From: Chryseobacterium sp. Bi04
Lineage (GTDB): Bacteria > Bacteroidota > Bacteroidia > Flavobacteriales > Weeksellaceae
Direction: 5' to 3'
Length of the DNA stretch: 64,000 nt
Assembly (NCBI RefSeq): GCF_918698085.1
Contig: NZ_CAKKLP010000001.1
Location: 558,001-622,000, forward strand
The translations under genes were made by a program, and so were the position numbers. A model generated the notes under the pieces. That model was given only the letters and a program-made list of their open reading frames with translations, had not been told where the DNA came from and did not search any database. Every line of letters starts with the position of its first letter. Position 1 is the first letter of the stretch. Below are positions 7,914 through 16,803 of the stretch, piece by piece.

Positions 7914-9023
7914 TTAAATTGCGATAAATTGCCTCCCGGAAAATGATTTTACTTTCCCTAAAAGCTCCAATTCTAAAATGACTGGTAAAATTTTGTGAGT
8001 TGAAATTTCAATTTCCATCGAAAGATCATCCAGGGATATTTGTGGATTCTCTTTTATAAATTGATATATTGTCTGTTGAAAATCAGTTAATTGTACCATT
8101 GATTCACTATACGGGAAAAGCTCTTCAATTTTCTGCTTAGGATGGTTCCATCCCAGCAGATTGATAAGGTCTCTGAGGGTGGAAATGGCGGTTGCTTTAT
8201 GATGGAAAATCAATTGATTACAGCCTTGGCTATAAGAGTCAGTAATTTTTCCCGGAAGGGCAAAAACATCCCGGTTATAGTCATTGGCAAAAGTTGCCGT
8301 ACTTACAGATCCTCCTCCGAATCCTGTTTCTACAACAATGGTAGAGGGCGAAATTCCAGCCACAATTCTGTTCCTTTGAATGAAATTTTCGCGGTCCGGT
8401 TTTCTGGCTGAGCTGAACTCTGTAAGTAATACTCCTCCTTCCTGAAGAATTTTTTCTGACAGTCTTCTGTTGTTGGCCGGATATAAAAACTGGAAACCGT
8501 GAGCAAGTACTGCTGCTGTAGGTTTTTTGTGCTGAATAGATTGTTCATGCACTTCTTTATCAACACCCAATGCAAGGCCGCTTACCGATAAAAAAGGAGC
8601 AGACTGCGTTGCTTCAAAAAAATCATGGATGAATTGCCGGCCATAAGCCGTCATATTCCGGGTTCCTACGATGCTTACCTTCCGAAGTGAATCATCAAGT
8701 TTTCCTTTTTGATACAATATGGCAGGAGCATCCGGGCATTCATGAAGGAGATTGGGAATTTCTTTAAGGTGTCTTAGCTTGATCTGGATATTATTCTTTT
8801 CGCAAAATTTTAATTCTTTTTCTGCAAAATCCAGATGTTCTTTATTTCCAATGCCGGAAACGGTTTTTTGTCCCATTCCTTCCAGTTTTTTATATTCCTT
8901 TTTAGCCCTTTTCCAAGTTTCTTCTGCACTTCCAAAAGTCCGGATAAGTTTATAAAAATTAATGTCACCAATCTGGCCGCATTCGCGAAGGGCAATTGCA
9001 TATAAATATTCTTCGGAAATCAT
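7914..9023 (-). CDS. dprA: DNA-processing protein DprA
   Basis: A 369-residue protein of usual length. It has an N-terminal helix-hairpin-helix-like region (LEGMGQKTVSGIG), then the Rossmann-like DprA core with SIVGTRNMTAYGRQF, SGLALGVDKEVHEQS, GVLLTEFSS, FIQRNRIVAGISPSTIVVET and VFALPGKITDSYSQGCNQLI. A C-terminal winged-helix domain follows (about residues 300-369). DprA loads RecA onto incoming single-stranded DNA during natural transformation. It lies 35 bases downstream of the rhomboid gene on the same strand and probably shares its transcript. Confidence 0.95.
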   Translation of the reverse strand: MISEEYLYAIALRECGQIGDINFYKLIRTFGSAEETWKRAKKEYKKLEGMGQKTVSGIGNKEHLDFAEKELKFCEKNNIQIKLRHLKEIPNLLHECPDAPAILYQKGKLDDSLRKVSIVGTRNMTAYGRQFIHDFFEATQSAPFLSVSGLALGVDKEVHEQSIQHKKPTAAVLAHGFQFLYPANNRRLSEKILQEGGVLLTEFSSARKPDRENFIQRNRIVAGISPSTIVVETGFGGGSVSTATFANDYNRDVFALPGKITDSYSQGCNQLIFHHKATAISTLRDLINLLGWNHPKQKIEELFPYSESMVQLTDFQQTIYQFIKENPQISLDDLSMEIEISTHKILPVILELELLGKVKSFSGRQFIAI

Positions 9024-9058
9024 GTGTGTTTTTTTTCAAATGTAGTGAAAATAAGTTT

Positions 9059-9826
9059 TTATTTCTTCCTTAATTCCTCCAAATGATTCCAGATATCATC
9101 TCTCTTCTTATAAGGTAATTCCAGGAAATCTTCAGGGTGATTTTCTTTATATTCCTGCCACAATTTGTCATCCTTTTCACTGTAATAATTAGGGAATTCC
9201 CAGATATATTTTTTCTTTTTTTCACCTACATTTTTAAAGGCAAAAGCAATAATACTCCCTACTACCGCACCGGAAAGATGAGCCTGCCAAGAGATCTTAC
9301 TCGGTTCTTGCATGGTGTAGAATAGCTCCTCAGGAAGCATACCCCAAACCAAACTTCCATAATACAGAACGACAAGCAATGATATGGTAAGCAGCTTTGT
9401 ATTCCACTTAAATACTCCGCTGAAGAAAAGGAAAAATGCAAGAACGTAGACCACACCGCTGGCTCCAATGGTACAGGTGTACATATAATCACCGGTGAGA
9501 ATATCTATAGGGGGCAGAAGCCAGACCAGAAGTCCTGTGGCCAGCCAGCCAATGAAAAACACCTTATTGGCTACTAAAGGATAAAACTGATACAGCAGAA
9601 ACATCAGGGCAGCAACAGGAATGGAGTTTCCTATAATATGATCTATATTTCCATGTAAAAGGGGAGAAGTGATAATCCCCAGCAATCCCTCCGGCACTAA
9701 AGGGATAATAGCTCCAAAGCAACTTCCAAAAAAGCCGCGCATCTGTAAAAAGTATCCGAACCACATTGCCGAAAGCATCAGCAGGGGGTATATCATTGCT
9801 TTTTTGGAAAGTACATTTTTAAACAT
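9059..9826 (-). CDS. Rhomboid family intramembrane serine protease
   Basis: A 255-residue inner-membrane protease with six predicted helices. The catalytic dyad is visible: nucleophile Ser123 in GASG and His183 in QAHLSGAVVG. The oxyanion region HGNIDHIIGNSIP carries the family HxxxN pattern. A C-terminal cytoplasmic tail of about 50 charged residues (YYSEKDDKLWQEYKENHPEDFLELPYKK) extends beyond the protease core. Substrates are unknown. It lies upstream of dprA on the same strand with a short gap. Confidence 0.92.
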   Translation of the reverse strand: MFKNVLSKKAMIYPLLMLSAMWFGYFLQMRGFFGSCFGAIIPLVPEGLLGIITSPLLHGNIDHIIGNSIPVAALMFLLYQFYPLVANKVFFIGWLATGLLVWLLPPIDILTGDYMYTCTIGASGVVYVLAFFLFFSGVFKWNTKLLTISLLVVLYYGSLVWGMLPEELFYTMQEPSKISWQAHLSGAVVGSIIAFAFKNVGEKKKKYIWEFPNYYSEKDDKLWQEYKENHPEDFLELPYKKRDDIWNHLEELRKK

Positions 9827-10046
9827 GCAGATGGTACGTCAAATCAAAAGCCAACGATAAATTTCGGAAAATTTGTCGATGAATCAGATTCTACTGATCT
9901 GATTTTAAGACAAAAGGTATCAATTTATTTTTTGCAACGAGTATTTTGGCATTGAATTTATTCATATACTACCTTATTAAGGTTGAAATCTGATGAAAAA
10001 TGAACTTTTTGGAGATCAATTGACCTTTAAGAAAAATTATATTTAA

Positions 10047-10054
10047 TATTTTTG
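10047..10054 (+). promoter_or_regulatory. -7 box of the first DUF3078 gene
   Basis: TATTTTTG fits TAnnTTTG and lies 20 bases before the start. A TTGACC lies about 24 bases upstream of it, slightly beyond the ideal spacing. Confidence 0.5.
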
Positions 10055-10073
10055 CATTGAAAATTTTTAGAAA

Positions 10074-11000
10074 ATGAAGCGGTTTTTATTAATTCTTTCC
10101 TTTTTCATAGGGATTTATGTAAGTGCACAAGAAGAATTGAAAAAAGATTCTGTAGTGGTAGACACAGTAAAATACTGGTCTGTGTTAGGGAAAAACACAG
10201 TAATGATTAACCAGGCTGCCTTTTCCAACTGGGTGGGTGGTGGAGCTAACAATGTGGGCTGGCTTGCCGGTATCAATTACAATATGACTTATGAAAAAGA
10301 AAATGACCTTTGGGAAAATATCGTTATCTTGGGATATGGACAAAATGATACTAAAGGGCAGGGAATAAGAAAAACCCAGGATGTTATGAATATTTCTACA
10401 AACTACGGGAGAAAGTTTTCCAAAAGCTGGTATTTTTCTTTAGGAGCTGGTGTACAGTCTCAGTTTGCTCCGGGATATGAAGATGGTAATAATCCAGATG
10501 CCAAGAAAATATCGAATTTTATGGCTCCCGGGTATCTGAATGTCGGGATGGGTATTACGTACCGGCCCAACGATGATTTAACGGTGACCTTGCGTCCTAC
10601 CAACGCCAGATGGACTTTTGTATTGGATAAAAACCTTCAGCTGGCGGGAAATTATGGGTTGAAAAATGATGGGGATTCTTCATTACTGCAGTTTGGTTTT
10701 CTGGGAACGGCTATATATAAAGTGAAAATTATGGAAGATATTCATTTAACCAATACAGCTTCTGTCTTTTCCAATTACCTTGACCGCCCTGACAGGCTGG
10801 TTCTTGCTTACGGAGCCATTTTGAACCTGAAAGTCAACAAGTTTATTTCTTCTAATATAAGTTTAGATTTGCTGTATGATCATAATCAAATAGAGAAAAC
10901 TCAGCTAAAACAAACGCTGGGGATTGGTTTCGCCTACACGCTGGATAATGGTGTGAAACGCTCTGACCGTAAAGACAGCCAGTGGTGGACTAAGAAATAG
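10074..11000 (+). CDS. DUF3078 outer-membrane-like protein, copy 1
   Basis: A 308-residue protein with an N-terminal signal peptide (MKRFLLILSFFIGIYVSAQ). The mature part is rich in alternating aromatic and polar strands typical of a beta-barrel or beta-rich surface protein. It carries DUF3078 phrases (NQAAFSNWVGGGANNVGW, FAPGYEDGNNPDAKKISNF, TLRPTNARWTFVLD). Function is unknown in the family. It is strongly similar along its full length to the next gene, so the two are tandem duplicates. It has its own promoter box and terminator. Confidence 0.88.
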   Translation: MKRFLLILSFFIGIYVSAQEELKKDSVVVDTVKYWSVLGKNTVMINQAAFSNWVGGGANNVGWLAGINYNMTYEKENDLWENIVILGYGQNDTKGQGIRKTQDVMNISTNYGRKFSKSWYFSLGAGVQSQFAPGYEDGNNPDAKKISNFMAPGYLNVGMGITYRPNDDLTVTLRPTNARWTFVLDKNLQLAGNYGLKNDGDSSLLQFGFLGTAIYKVKIMEDIHLTNTASVFSNYLDRPDRLVLAYGAILNLKVNKFISSNISLDLLYDHNQIEKTQLKQTLGIGFAYTLDNGVKRSDRKDSQWWTKK

Positions 11001-11017
11001 ATGATCACAAAATATAT

Positions 11018-11049
11018 AAAAAAAGTACTTCTGAAAGGAGTGCTTTTTT
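11018..11049 (+). terminator. Terminator after DUF3078 copy 1
   Basis: A 10 bp stem (AAAAAGTACT/AGTGCTTTTT, one G-U pair) with a loop of about nine bases is followed by T residues. It separates the two DUF3078 genes into distinct transcripts. Confidence 0.75.
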
Positions 11050-11211
11050 GTGTATTAGTAAGATTTTATTTTAAGTACTTTTAAGTTTAAGGTTTTTTGT
11101 TTTGATGCCGGTGAGTTTTAAACTGTTTATCTTTAATTGGTTATAAATAAAATTTTGTTGTTGTAAAATTCAAATTAAAGTGAGTATTACCAAGGCGTAA
11201 ATTATTATTTA

Positions 11212-11219
11212 TACATTTG
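11212..11219 (+). promoter_or_regulatory. -7 box of the second DUF3078 gene
   Basis: TACATTTG matches TAnnTTTG, 18 bases before the start codon. No clear -33 TTTG is seen. Confidence 0.5.
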
Positions 11220-11237
11220 CAAGGAAAATAGTTAATT

Positions 11238-12161
11238 ATGAAAAAACTTTTATTGATGGCTTCCATTTCTTTTGGGGCTATTGCAATGGCACAGGAAACT
11301 AAAACTGATGCTCCTGCAGCAGATACTGTAAAAGCCTGGTCTATTCAGGGGCAAAACACATTAATGCTTAATCAGGCTGCCTTTTCCAATTGGGTAGGAG
11401 GAGGAGCCAACAACGTGGGATGGCTTGCCGGTGTCAATTACAACCTGACTTATGAAAAAGGCAAAGATCTTTGGGAAAATGTTATTATCCTGGGATATGG
11501 CCAAAATAATACCCAAGGAACAGGAGTAAGAAAAACCCAGGACGTTATCAATCTTTCTACTAACTACGGTAGAGAATTTGCCAAAAACTGGTATTATTCT
11601 ATGGGAGCAAGTCTTCAGACTCAATTTGCTCCGGGATATGAGGATGGCAATAATCCTGATGCCAAAAAAATATCAAACTTTTTTGCACCGGGATATTTAA
11701 ATTTAGGAGCCGGTGTTACCTATCGTCCTAATGATAATTTTACGATGACACTGCGCCCTGCCAATGCAAGATGGACTTTTGTTCTGGATAAAGACCTTCA
11801 AAAAGCAGGAACATATGGTCTTAAAAATGACGGGGATTCTTCTCTTTTTCAATTCGGTTTCCTGGGAACAGCTATTTACAAGCTGAAAATCATGGAGAAT
11901 ATAAGCCTGATCAATACGGGTTCTGTTTTTTCAAATTATCTTGATCATCCGGACAGACTGGTTCTTGGATATAGTGGAGTGCTAAATATGAAGATCAATA
12001 AATATATTTCTACCAATGTAACACTGGATTTATTATATGACCACAACCAGATCAAGAAAACCCAGCTGAAACAAACATTAGGAGTAGGGCTAGCTTATAA
12101 TATTGATAACGGAAAGAAACGTTCAGATAACAAGGATAACCAGGGGTGGCTTAAGAAATAA
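11238..12161 (+). CDS. DUF3078 outer-membrane-like protein, copy 2
   Basis: A 307-residue paralogue of the preceding gene, with signal peptide (MKKLLLMASISFGAIAMAQ) and the same conserved core blocks at the same positions. The copies differ most in the first 40 residues after the signal and at the extreme C-terminus. The presence of separate promoter and terminator signals suggests independent expression after duplication. Likely envelope location; function unknown. Confidence 0.88.
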   Translation: MKKLLLMASISFGAIAMAQETKTDAPAADTVKAWSIQGQNTLMLNQAAFSNWVGGGANNVGWLAGVNYNLTYEKGKDLWENVIILGYGQNNTQGTGVRKTQDVINLSTNYGREFAKNWYYSMGASLQTQFAPGYEDGNNPDAKKISNFFAPGYLNLGAGVTYRPNDNFTMTLRPANARWTFVLDKDLQKAGTYGLKNDGDSSLFQFGFLGTAIYKLKIMENISLINTGSVFSNYLDHPDRLVLGYSGVLNMKINKYISTNVTLDLLYDHNQIKKTQLKQTLGVGLAYNIDNGKKRSDNKDNQGWLKK

Positions 12162-12172
12162 TCTTAATCACT

Positions 12173-12218
12173 ATACATAATAAGAAAGCACTTCAAATTG
12201 AAGTGCTTTCTTATGTAT
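12173..12218. terminator. Bidirectional terminator between DUF3078 copy 2 and sufD
   Basis: A long stem: the core GAAAGCACTTCAA/TTGAAGTGCTTTC is perfect and extends into imperfect ATACATAA/TTATGTAT flanks. It lies between convergent genes and serves both. Confidence 0.85.
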
Positions 12219-12232
12219 CAATTATATAAGTC

Positions 12233-13540
12233 TTAAAATTCTAAATCAACTTCTAATTTCTCCGCCAATAGCTTTGAAATTTTTTCTTTTAGAGGCTCTA
12301 TGTCGATATTCTGCATCGCATCATTTGCAAATGCATATAAAAGAAGTGCCTGTGCTTCTTTTTTAGAAATACCTCTTGCTCTAAGATAGAACAGGGCATC
12401 TTCATTAAGCTGGCCTACTGTACATCCGTGAGAACATTTTACATCATCCGCAAAAATTTCCAACTGAGGTTTTGTATCAATACTTGCCCCTTCGCTTAAT
12501 AAGACATTGTTGTTTTGCTGGTAAGCATTCGTTTTCTGGGCAATTTTGTCAACAAAAACTTTCCCATTGAAAACACCGTGTGCATTACCGTCAAAAATAC
12601 CTTTGTAGTTCTGATAACTTTCACAGTTCGGATAATTGTGGTGAACGGCTGTATGGTGGTCTACCAGCTGATCTTTTCCGATAATGGTAATCCCGTTCAT
12701 AAATGAATTGATATTTGATCCATTATGAATGAAATCCAGGTTATTTCTTACCAGTTTACCTCCAAAAGAGAATGTATTCACCGTCGTTAAACTGTCTTTC
12801 TCCTGTTTTGCGAAAGTGCTGTCAATCAGGTAAGAAGTATTATTGTCGTTCTGAAGTTTATGCCAATCTGCTTTTGCATTTGGAAAGGTGAAGATCTCAG
12901 TCACAGAATTGGTCAGCACATAAGTGCTGTCAAAATTATGGTGGCTTTCAATAACCTCTACTTTTGCTCCTTCTTCTACGATCAATAGGTTTCTTGTATT
13001 GTAGAATGTATTTTCCTCCTGGTTTTGAGAAATATAGAAAACATGAATCGGTTTTTCAATCACTACATTTTTAGGAACTTTTAAAAAGAATCCATATTTG
13101 CAGTAGGCAAGGTTTAAGTTTGTGAAAGCTAAATCCTTAGATGCAATAGTGTTAAAGTATTGATCAAAAACTTCTTTATGCTGATCATCATTCAATGCGT
13201 AATTGAATGAAAGGAATTCTACGTTTTCTATAGAAACCTTAGAAAGCTCTTTGTGAAGCTTCCCGTTTACAAAAACAATCCAGTCGAAATTTTCCTCTCC
13301 TAAGTGCAGTTGGTCAAACTGCTCTTTAGTGATGTTATGGTTCTCTTTTGGAAAGAAATTGTAGTCTTTCTCTGTGATCTCCCTTAGATTGGTATATTTA
13401 AACTCTTCGTCTTTTTTGGTAGGAAAACCTGTTTTGGCAAACTCTCCTAAAGCCTGAACTCTCGTTTCATCCAAAAAACGGTGACGAAGTGTACTGAGAA
13501 ATTCGTTATGATTATTTAAAATTTGTTCGTTTAAACTCAT
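12233..13540 (-). CDS. sufD: Fe-S cluster assembly protein SufD
   Basis: A 435-residue member of the SufB/SufD family. The C-terminal conserved block is present: FADDVKCSHGCTVGQLNEDALFYLRARGISKKEAQALLLYAFANDAM. SufD partners SufB and SufC in the SufBC2D scaffold that builds Fe-S clusters in the cytoplasm. It is the last gene of the suf operon. Its start is six bases from one inverted repeat bounding the four-helix-bundle gene, so its mRNA context seems altered compared with a simple sufC-sufD junction. Confidence 0.95.
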   Translation of the reverse strand: MSLNEQILNNHNEFLSTLRHRFLDETRVQALGEFAKTGFPTKKDEEFKYTNLREITEKDYNFFPKENHNITKEQFDQLHLGEENFDWIVFVNGKLHKELSKVSIENVEFLSFNYALNDDQHKEVFDQYFNTIASKDLAFTNLNLAYCKYGFFLKVPKNVVIEKPIHVFYISQNQEENTFYNTRNLLIVEEGAKVEVIESHHNFDSTYVLTNSVTEIFTFPNAKADWHKLQNDNNTSYLIDSTFAKQEKDSLTTVNTFSFGGKLVRNNLDFIHNGSNINSFMNGITIIGKDQLVDHHTAVHHNYPNCESYQNYKGIFDGNAHGVFNGKVFVDKIAQKTNAYQQNNNVLLSEGASIDTKPQLEIFADDVKCSHGCTVGQLNEDALFYLRARGISKKEAQALLLYAFANDAMQNIDIEPLKEKISKLLAEKLEVDLEF

Positions 13541-13546
13541 TGTTTA

Positions 13547-13576
13547 TTTGAAATTTGAGATTTGAGATTTGAAATT
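13547..13576. repeat. Left inverted repeat of the four-helix-bundle cassette
   Basis: A run built on the unit (A)TTTGAGA. It matches the reverse complement of 13969-13998 at 27 of 29 positions. It contains the last bases of the four-helix-bundle gene and ends six bases before the sufD start. Confidence 0.8.
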
Positions 13577-13967
13577 ACGGACGGTTAAATTTATTGCCAT
13601 TATGCTCGATAGTTTTTAAATATCTTATAAAGCCGGAAATCATCTTTGATAAATCCGTATAATCCTTTTTCAAATCATTAAATTCATTTTCGGTAATAAA
13701 ATTTCTATCAAACGCTCTGATTAATTGAGATCTTACTTCTCCACATGAACCTTTTGACATAGATAGAAAATTAATAAATTCTTTATTTCCCTCCCTTTCA
13801 AAACCTTCTGCGATGTTATCCATTACAGAAGCCGATGAACGGTCTATTTGATTTTTAATGTTTAAACTGCAATTTGAATTTTGTACGAGTGAGATGAAAA
13901 TTTTATGGCATAATTCTCTGGATTTTTTCCATATTTCTAAATCCTCAAAATTATTTATAGTTGCCAT
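13575..13967 (-). CDS. Four-helix-bundle protein (S23/IVP family) inside the suf operon
   Basis: A 130-residue, all-helical protein of the family first known from ORFs in 23S rRNA intervening sequences. Typical features are FEDLEIWKKSRELCHKIF at the start, IDRSSASVMDNIAEGFER in the middle, FINFLSMSKGSCGEVRSQLIRA and ISGFIRYLKT at the end. I start at MATINNF because upstream codons lie in the repeat. Members form pentamers or other bundles; some (Avd) aid diversity-generating retroelements, but no reverse transcriptase is near. It interrupts sufC and sufD and is bounded by inverted repeats. Function unknown. Confidence 0.88.
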   Translation of the reverse strand: MATINNFEDLEIWKKSRELCHKIFISLVQNSNCSLNIKNQIDRSSASVMDNIAEGFEREGNKEFINFLSMSKGSCGEVRSQLIRAFDRNFITENEFNDLKKDYTDLSKMISGFIRYLKTIEHNGNKFNRP

Positions 13968-13968
13968 A

Positions 13969-13998
13969 ATCTCAAATCTCAAATCGCAAATTTCAAAC
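13969..13998. repeat. Right inverted repeat of the four-helix-bundle cassette
   Basis: Reverse complement of the left repeat apart from two substitutions over 29 bases. It starts one base upstream of the four-helix gene's start codon and its last base is the last base of the sufC stop codon. Confidence 0.8.
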
Positions 13999-14741
13999 TA
14001 GTTAAGCAGCCAGTCGTAACCTTTCTCTTCAAGCTCTAACGCTAAAGATTTATCACCTGTTTTGATGATTTTTCCATTCGCTAAAACGTGAACAAAGTCA
14101 GGCTGAATATAGTTAAGCAATCTTTGATAGTGCGTAATCAAAAGAACTGCATTTCCTTCATTTTTAAAGTGATTTACTCCATCTGCTACAATTCTTAAAG
14201 CATCAATATCTAATCCTGAATCTGTTTCATCAAGAATAGCCAATTTAGGATTAAGCATCATCATCTGGAAGATCTCATTTCTTTTCTTTTCACCTCCAGA
14301 GAATCCCTCGTTTAATGATCTTGAAAGGAAATCTTTTTTGATCCCTAATTTTTCAGATTTTTCACGGATTAATGCAAGCATTTCTTTTGCAGGCATTTCT
14401 TCCAGTCCGTTTGCTTTTCTGGTTTCGTTTAGAGCGGCCTTGATAAAGTTTGTTACAGAAACTCCCGGAATTTCCACGGGATACTGGAAAGAAAGGAAGA
14501 TTCCTTTGTGTGCTCTGTCTTCAGGTGCATCTTCGCTGATGTTTTTTCCTTCGAAAAGAATTTCTCCATCAGTCACTTCATAATCCTCTTTTCCTGCAAT
14601 TACAGAAGAAAGTGTGGATTTACCAGCTCCGTTTGGCCCCATGATAGCGTGAACTTCACCTGGCTTTATTTCAAGATTAATACCCTTTAATATTTCTGCG
14701 CCATCCTCAATTTTGGCGTGAAGGTTTTTAATTTCTAACAT
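13998..14741 (-). CDS. sufC: Fe-S cluster assembly ATPase SufC
   Basis: A 247-residue ABC-type ATPase of usual length. Walker A is GPNGAGKST (residues 35-43). The signature region is [21 protein letters not shown], and Walker B is [14 protein letters not shown], with the SufC-specific Asp/Ser-Gly pattern; the switch His lies in [12 protein letters not shown]. It powers the SufBC2D complex. A GNAT gene separates it from sufB upstream, and the repeat-bounded four-helix gene from sufD downstream. Confidence 0.96.
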   Translation of the reverse strand: MLEIKNLHAKIEDGAEILKGINLEIKPGEVHAIMGPNGAGKSTLSSVIAGKEDYEVTDGEILFEGKNISEDAPEDRAHKGIFLSFQYPVEIPGVSVTNFIKAALNETRKANGLEEMPAKEMLALIREKSEKLGIKKDFLSRSLNEGFSGGEKKRNEIFQMMMLNPKLAILDETDSGLDIDALRIVADGVNHFKNEGNAVLLITHYQRLLNYIQPDFVHVLANGKIIKTGDKSLALELEEKGYDWLLN

Positions 14742-14759
14742 TTTATTTGCTTAAACAAA

Positions 14760-15266
14760 TTATTTTTGAATTCTATATACTAAACTTTCAGGTTGACCAG
14801 GGACGTCATTAAGCTTCCCAATTTGTATCATTCCTGCCTTTTCCAAAACTTTAATAGAAGCTATATTGTCAGGACGAACAATTCCGAATATTTCTTCTTT
14901 GTTCATATCATTACATCCAAAGTCTATAGCCTTCTTTGTGAACTCTGTGGCGTATCCTTTTCCCCATGCTTCTGGGGCAAAACGATATCCAAGGTTCAAT
15001 TTTTCTTCCTCTCCATAGAGTTTATAGCTCAGCCCTCCAAAACCTATACTGTTTTCAGGGTTGTGTTTTTCAACGATAGTCCAACCTCCAAAATTATGCT
15101 TTTCCCAATGGTCAAGCATTCTGGCAAATGTATCTTCTGCTTTTTCAAGACTCATTGGCCCGCTTGGGTTATGCATATTGGTTTTAGGATCATGATTAAT
15201 TTCAAAAAATCTTTCAAAATCTTTTTTTACAGGTTTTTTTACAATTAATCTTTCTGTAGCTATCAT
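14760..15266 (-). CDS. GNAT N-acetyltransferase (RimJ/RimL-like)
   Basis: A 168-residue acyltransferase. It begins with TERLIVKKPVKKDFERFFEINHDPKT, has FGGWTIVEKHNPENSIGFGGL, the acetyl-CoA-binding stretch LGYRFAPEAWGKGYATEFTKKAIDFG, and IVRPDNIASIKVLEKAGM near the end. This is the acetyltransferase_3 type that modifies small molecules or N-termini; the substrate is not evident. It lies six bases after sufB and 18 bases before sufC, so it is transcribed with the suf genes although it has no known Fe-S role. Confidence 0.9.
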   Translation of the reverse strand: MIATERLIVKKPVKKDFERFFEINHDPKTNMHNPSGPMSLEKAEDTFARMLDHWEKHNFGGWTIVEKHNPENSIGFGGLSYKLYGEEEKLNLGYRFAPEAWGKGYATEFTKKAIDFGCNDMNKEEIFGIVRPDNIASIKVLEKAGMIQIGKLNDVPGQPESLVYRIQK

Positions 15267-15272
15267 ATCTTT

Positions 15273-16721
15273 TTATCCTACAGATCCTTCTAATGAAATT
15301 TCCAATAATTTCTGTGCCTCGATAGCAAATTCCATAGGAAGTTTATTTAAAACTTCCTTACTGAAACCATTTACAATCAGTGCAATGGCTCTTTCGGTAT
15401 CAATACCTCTTTGGTTACAGTAGAAAATCTGATCTTCTCCAATTTTCGAAGTGGTTGCTTCATGTTCCAATTGTGCGGTAGGGTCTTTGATCTCGATGTA
15501 AGGGAAAGTGTGAGCTCCACATTCATTACCCATCAATAAAGAGTCACATTGGGAAAAGTTTCTTGCCCCTTTAGCAGTAGGCATTACCTTTACCAATCCT
15601 CTGTATGAGTTTTGAGATTTTCCGGCAGAAATACCTTTTGAAATGATCGTTGACTTGGTGTTTTTTCCAATGTGGATCATTTTTGTACCTGTATCTGCAT
15701 ACTGGTGATTGTTCGTCACAGCAATAGAGTAGAACTCTCCGATTGATCCGTCACCTTTCAGAATACAAGATGGGTATTTCCATGTTACTGCAGAACCCGT
15801 TTCCACCTGTGTCCATGAGATTTTTGCATTTCTTTCGCAAAGTCCTCTTTTTGTCACAAAGTTGAAAACTCCTCCTTTTCCTTCTTCATTACCTGGATAC
15901 CAGTTCTGAACAGTTGAGTATTTAATTTCTGCATCATCCATTGCAATCAGTTCCACAACGGCAGCATGAAGCTGGTTTTCGTCTCTTGACGGAGCCGTAC
16001 ATCCTTCCAGATAAGAAACATAACTTCCTTCATCAGCAATCACAAGAGTTCTTTCAAACTGTCCTGTTCCTGCCTGATTGATACGGAAATAAGTGGAAAG
16101 TTCCATTGGGCATCTTACTCCCTTAGGAATATAGCAGAAACTTCCGTCAGAGAATACTGCGGAATTCAATGCTGCATAAAAGTTGTCTCCTCTTGGAACT
16201 ACTTTTCCAAGATATTTTCTTACCAAATCAGGATGGTTTTTAATGGCCTCAGAAATAGAACAGAAAATAATTCCTTTTTCAGCCAATGTATCCTGGAAAG
16301 TGGTTTTCACAGAAACTGAGTCTATTACAATATCTACAGCTACTCCTGAAAGTCTTTTTTGCTCTTCGATATTAATCCCTAGCTTTGCGAAAGTTTTCAA
16401 TAACTCCGGATCTACTTCGTCAAGACTTTCCAATTCAGGTTTTGCCTTTGGAGCAGCATAGTAACGGATTGCTTGAAAATCCGGCTTTTCATATTTGATG
16501 TTTGCCCATTCAGGTTCCACCATTTTCAGCCAGATTTTGAAAGATTCCAAACGCCATTCAGTCATCCATTCAGGCTCTTCTTTTTTTGCAGAGATAGCAC
16601 GGACGATATCCTCATTTAAACCAATTGGGAAGTCTTCATAATCAATCTTCGTTTCCCAACCGAATTCATATTTTTTATTTTCTAGATCGACTCTTAAATC
16701 GTCTTCAGTGTATTTACTCAT
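15273..16721 (-). CDS. sufB: Fe-S cluster assembly protein SufB
   Basis: A 482-residue scaffold protein of usual length. Family blocks are clear: [41 protein letters not shown], the beta-helix core with [50 protein letters not shown], and the C-terminal [17 protein letters not shown] with the conserved cysteine used in cluster building, then [21 protein letters not shown]. It works with SufC and SufD in the cytoplasm. Confidence 0.97.
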   Translation of the reverse strand: MSKYTEDDLRVDLENKKYEFGWETKIDYEDFPIGLNEDIVRAISAKKEEPEWMTEWRLESFKIWLKMVEPEWANIKYEKPDFQAIRYYAAPKAKPELESLDEVDPELLKTFAKLGINIEEQKRLSGVAVDIVIDSVSVKTTFQDTLAEKGIIFCSISEAIKNHPDLVRKYLGKVVPRGDNFYAALNSAVFSDGSFCYIPKGVRCPMELSTYFRINQAGTGQFERTLVIADEGSYVSYLEGCTAPSRDENQLHAAVVELIAMDDAEIKYSTVQNWYPGNEEGKGGVFNFVTKRGLCERNAKISWTQVETGSAVTWKYPSCILKGDGSIGEFYSIAVTNNHQYADTGTKMIHIGKNTKSTIISKGISAGKSQNSYRGLVKVMPTAKGARNFSQCDSLLMGNECGAHTFPYIEIKDPTAQLEHEATTSKIGEDQIFYCNQRGIDTERAIALIVNGFSKEVLNKLPMEFAIEAQKLLEISLEGSVG

Positions 16722-16732
16722 TATTTTTTTTT

Positions 16733-16797
16733 AGATTTCAGATTTTAGATTTCAGATTTCAGAATGGTCTGATGTCTGATATCTAGTATCTAATGTC
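16733..16797. repeat. Degenerate short-unit repeat between sufA-like gene and sufB
   Basis: Several imperfect copies of AGATTTCAG / GATTTTAGATTTCAG are followed by TCTGATGTCTGATATCTAGTATC. The units resemble those of the repeats around the four-helix gene in the same operon (ATTTCAG compared with ATTTGAG). No gene lies inside. Confidence 0.6.
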
Positions 16798-16803
16798 TTT
16801 TCT

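Noticed and set aside
13575..13967. Diversity-generating retroelement accessory protein (Avd)
   Set aside because: Same fold family, but there is no reverse transcriptase, template repeat or variable repeat in the window.
16733..16797. CRISPR-like array
   Set aside because: Units are short, degenerate and without regular spacers; no cas genes in the window.
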